Positions 12,694 through 14,240 of a stretch of 14,240 bases of DNA are shown here, one piece after another. The notes under the pieces were generated by a model that was not told where the DNA came from, made no database searches, and saw only the letters and a list, made by a program, of their open reading frames with translations. This stretch comes from Candidatus Bathyarchaeota archaeon (lineage in GTDB: Archaea > Thermoproteota > Bathyarchaeia > TCS64). Numbering within the stretch: the first letter of the stretch is position 1; each line of letters starts with the position of its first letter. The position numbers and the translations under genes were made by a program. The DNA lies in contig JAUWBQ010000024.1 in the NCBI GenBank assembly GCA_030601645.1, forward strand, positions 1-14,240. The letters are read 5' to 3'.

Positions 12694-13182
12694 ATGGCTT
12701 CGGACGAAGAGAGGGTCAGAAAGGTAAGATCTCTCGTAGAGAAGTATGGTTTGGACGCGGAGATAATCTGGCACAGAGACGACCCCGTTCTCAGCCTTGA
12801 GGATGCCAAGCGGGTCCATGGCTTGTCTCCGGGGAACGTGCTGAAGTGCCTCCTCATGAAGGGTCGCAAGGGTAAGGTGATTGCGGTCATGGCTCCCGGG
12901 GATGTGCGGATCGATGTGAAGAGGCTGGGAGACCTGGCGGGTGTGAAGAAGCTGAGCTTCGTGTCGGGGGAGGAGTTGAGGGAGAGGTTCTCTGTGGAGC
13001 CTGGGGGGTTGGATCCTCTGACACTTCCCGGGATGGCTGACGTGGTTTTCGTTGAGAGGAGCCTGCTCGACAGGGAGTGGGTGATGGGGTCTGCCGGGTC
13101 TAGGTATTGTGGCCTCAGGGTGAGGCCTGGGGAGCTGGTTGAGGTCCTTGGTGTGCCCGTCGTGGATGTGGCGAAGCCTTAG
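12694..13182 (+). CDS. YbaK/EbsC-family aminoacyl-tRNA deacylase
   Basis: A 162-aa single-domain protein of the YbaK/ProRS-editing (INS) fold. Key parts are the DAKRVHGLSPGNVLKCLLMK segment (residues 37-56), whose Lys51 matches the conserved lysine of YbaK, the KVIAVMAPGDVRIDVKRL strand-helix (61-78), VEPGGLDPL (101-109), matching the conserved G-G-x-x-P loop, and GSAGSRYCGLRVRPGELVEV near the end. Members hydrolyse misacylated tRNA such as Cys- or Ala-tRNA(Pro) in trans; which one is unknown here. The ATG at 12694 lies in an A/T-rich context without a clear Shine-Dalgarno site, fitting short-leader expression. It is divergent from the flavodoxin gene across a gap with two CG tracts. Confidence 0.88.
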   Translation: MASDEERVRKVRSLVEKYGLDAEIIWHRDDPVLSLEDAKRVHGLSPGNVLKCLLMKGRKGKVIAVMAPGDVRIDVKRLGDLAGVKKLSFVSGEELRERFSVEPGGLDPLTLPGMADVVFVERSLLDREWVMGSAGSRYCGLRVRPGELVEVLGVPVVDVAKP

Positions 13183-13414
13183 ATCGTTATCAACTTGTTT
13201 TGTGCTGGGGTGGGGGCTGCGGGTTCTCTCGGGTTGGTGTAAAATATTATCCCCCACACACATAAACTCTTAACACCCACACATCTTTCAGAAAGGATAC
13301 GCGCGCGACATAAGCCATAAGTTTAAAAGCAAGGCTTGGTGCTCGCATGATAGTATGCGAGGATCATTGGTTAACAATTTTCTAAGTATAACTGAATGAG
13401 AAGGAGTGAAAGAT
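13183..13414. other. intergenic: G-rich tract, CG tract and promoter
   Basis: After the YbaK-family stop there is a G-quadruplex-type tract (13207-13233), an A/C-rich stretch (13250-13285), a CGCGCGCG tract (13300-13307), then the TATA box TTTAAAAG (13322-13329) and a 7-bp dyad of the next gene. No gene is seen. Confidence 0.6.
13342..13361 (+). promoter_or_regulatory. perfect dyad over the predicted transcription start
   Basis: CTCGCAT-gatagt-ATGCGAG is a perfect 7-bp inverted repeat. With the TATA box TTTAAAAG at 13322-13329 the transcript should begin near 13350, inside the dyad. It could be an operator, or a hairpin at the 5' end of the mRNA. Confidence 0.6.
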
Positions 13415-13579
13415 ATGGGTTATAGAGGAAGGTCTGATTTCAACCGCGGCCCCAGGGAGATGCACAAGATCACATGCTCCGACTGTGGTAATGAAGCTGA
13501 AGTTCCGTTCAAGCCGACAGAGGGTCGCCCTGTTTACTGCCGAGATTGTTATCAGAAACATAGACCAGCAAGATTTTAA
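13415..13579 (+). CDS. CxxC-x17-CxxC zinc-ribbon mini-protein
   Basis: A 54-aa protein. The N-terminus MGYRGRSDFNRGPREMHK is arginine/glycine-rich. Then come Cys21-x2-Cys24, 17 residues, and Cys42-x2-Cys45 (CSDCG ... YCRDC), followed by a basic end. This spacing is the CxxC-x17-CxxC domain family known from archaea and from some RNA helicases, thought to bind nucleic acid. A strong ribosome-binding site AAGGAGTGA (13401-13409) precedes the ATG by five bases, and a TATA box and dyad lie further upstream, giving a leader of about 65 bases, unusually long for this window. A T-rich terminator follows. I am confident it is a real gene. Confidence 0.88.
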   Translation: MGYRGRSDFNRGPREMHKITCSDCGNEAEVPFKPTEGRPVYCRDCYQKHRPARF

Positions 13580-13629
13580 TAGTCTATAAAAATCTCGAAG
13601 TGAAATCGCGCACGTGGTTTCTAGCGAGA

Positions 13630-13651
13630 ATTTAATTTTTATTATTTTTTC
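13630..13651. terminator. T-rich terminator between convergent genes
   Basis: TTTAATTTTTATTATTTTTT follows the CxxC mini-protein by about 50 bases. It fits archaeal T-run termination for the plus-strand gene; the minus-strand gene ends at 13706, beyond a GCGCGC tract (13677-13682). Confidence 0.5.
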
Positions 13652-13705
13652 TGAGATAGTATTGATGAGTCAAATTGCGCGCTTGTAAAAAGTATTGTAT
13701 AATTG

Positions 13706-14164
13706 TCATCTGAATAGGTAGTCAAGGGTTTTTAAAGTAATCTCGCACTTGTGCCATCCCTTAGTGATGATTCCATTATTTTTCAAAGTTTTTCTAATGC
13801 TTTTAGGAAGGCTCATAATCGCAGCGTTTTGATTTTTAGAGTTAAGGATCCTCATCAGCACCTGTTTGTTGAAATCGATCATATTGCGGAAAGATTTCTC
13901 TTGGAAAGTCATTCCCGTCATATTTAGAAATTTCTCATTGCTTATGCTCGCTACGGATGGCTTGTTTACTCGGATCTGTTCTTGGGCTTTCTGTGCCTCT
14001 TTGAGTTCAGGATCTCCATTGTTTCGCATAAATTTCAAGTCATTCAGTATAACCCATCTGTTGACTCCAATTTGAGTGGCGATCTCCGAGTGTTTTAGGC
14101 CTTGGCTTATTCCTTCAAGTAATATGAGACGACGCTCTTGTCGCTCACGGATAACATTTGACAT
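13706..14164 (-). CDS. helix-turn-helix protein of unknown role
   Basis: A 152-aa soluble protein. Residues about 6-50 read RERQERRLILLEGISQGLK, then HSEIATQIGVNRWVILNDL and KFMRNNGD, a clear helix-turn-helix with IGVNRWVILNDLK as the recognition helix. The rest is helical and charged (KEAQKAQEQIR, then NEKFLNMTGMTFQEKSF) and ends KTLKNNGIITKGWHKCEI, with no family I recognise. It resembles helix-turn-helix proteins of archaeal mobile elements, but that is a guess. I prefer the ATG at 14164; a TTG at 14182 lies inside the palindrome 14179-14190, which is more likely an operator. The composition is A/T-rich, unlike the genes left of 5900. Confidence 0.65.
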   Translation of the reverse strand: MSNVIRERQERRLILLEGISQGLKHSEIATQIGVNRWVILNDLKFMRNNGDPELKEAQKAQEQIRVNKPSVASISNEKFLNMTGMTFQEKSFRNMIDFNKQVLMRILNSKNQNAAIMSLPKSIRKTLKNNGIITKGWHKCEITLKTLDYLFR

Positions 14165-14178
14165 AGCACATTTCTCTT

Positions 14179-14190
14179 TCAAGCGCTTGA
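14179..14190. promoter_or_regulatory. 12-bp palindrome before the HTH gene
   Basis: TCAAGCGCTTGA is a perfect palindrome 15-26 bases before the ATG at 14164, near the expected transcription start. It is a natural candidate for self-regulation by the helix-turn-helix protein. Confidence 0.5.
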
Positions 14191-14240
14191 TCTATCTTAT
14201 CTTATGCCTACATCTCTCAACCAGTTGACCTGACTTCTAG

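Noticed and set aside
12682..13263. 193-aa minus-strand open frame
   Set aside because: It is the antisense shadow of the YbaK-family gene, His/Pro-rich as expected for such shadows.
1..14240. CRISPR array, tRNA or rRNA
   Set aside because: No regularly spaced repeats and no cloverleaf-type arms were seen on either strand by eye.

Overview
The window looks archaeal. Many genes have a TATA-like A/T box 25-40 bases upstream of the start, several with no leader or a very short one. The gene content is also archaeal: an Alba chromatin protein, a CxxC-x17-CxxC zinc-ribbon mini-protein, a membrane-anchored tandem winged-helix regulator, a DUF998-type membrane protein and an archaeal-type zinc-ribbon protein. 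The lineage cannot be fixed from sequence alone; Bathyarchaeia-like or Thermoplasmata-like archaea are my guess. No rRNA, tRNA or CRISPR array was seen.

Layout. Positions 1-5870 are G+C-rich, ordinary metabolic and transport genes: a 5' fragment of a PHP-domain phosphoesterase (minus), a VOC/glyoxalase-fold protein (minus), a GyrI-like protein (minus), a pair of plus-strand genes of unknown role (a basic small protein and a 2-TM protein), an Isf-like iron-sulfur flavoprotein (minus), a QueT-like ECF transporter S component, a DUF998 membrane protein, and a GT-A-like protein with a degenerate DxD site. At 5972 lies an Alba protein with a repeat-bearing P/E/K linker and a C-terminal helix-hairpin-helix domain.

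From about 6600 the gene density falls, A+T rises, and nearly every gap holds a short alternating CG tract (GCGCGC or longer). Here lie a small unknown gene with operator-like repeats upstream, the membrane-anchored regulator, and, divergent from it, a full-length zinc-ribbon gene (7852-8208). A second, 5'-truncated copy of that gene sits at 11717-12001 in the same orientation. The two ~285-bp copies bracket a ~3.5-kb accessory block: a stand-alone EVE/PUA-like domain protein (minus), a stretch of decayed genes including a transposase C-terminus, a large pentapeptide-repeat membrane protein with an N-terminal Zn finger, and a winged-helix gene whose 5' end is cut off exactly where the truncated zinc-ribbon copy begins. 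This is what single-crossover integration of an element carrying a truncated zinc-ribbon copy would leave, and it is the most interesting structure in the window.

Beyond the block are a flavodoxin-like gene whose FMN loop lies upstream of any ATG/GTG/TTG (possible CTG start), a YbaK-family deacylase, the 54-aa CxxC-x17-CxxC protein with a dyad over its likely transcription start, and a helix-turn-helix protein with a 12-bp palindrome in its promoter region.
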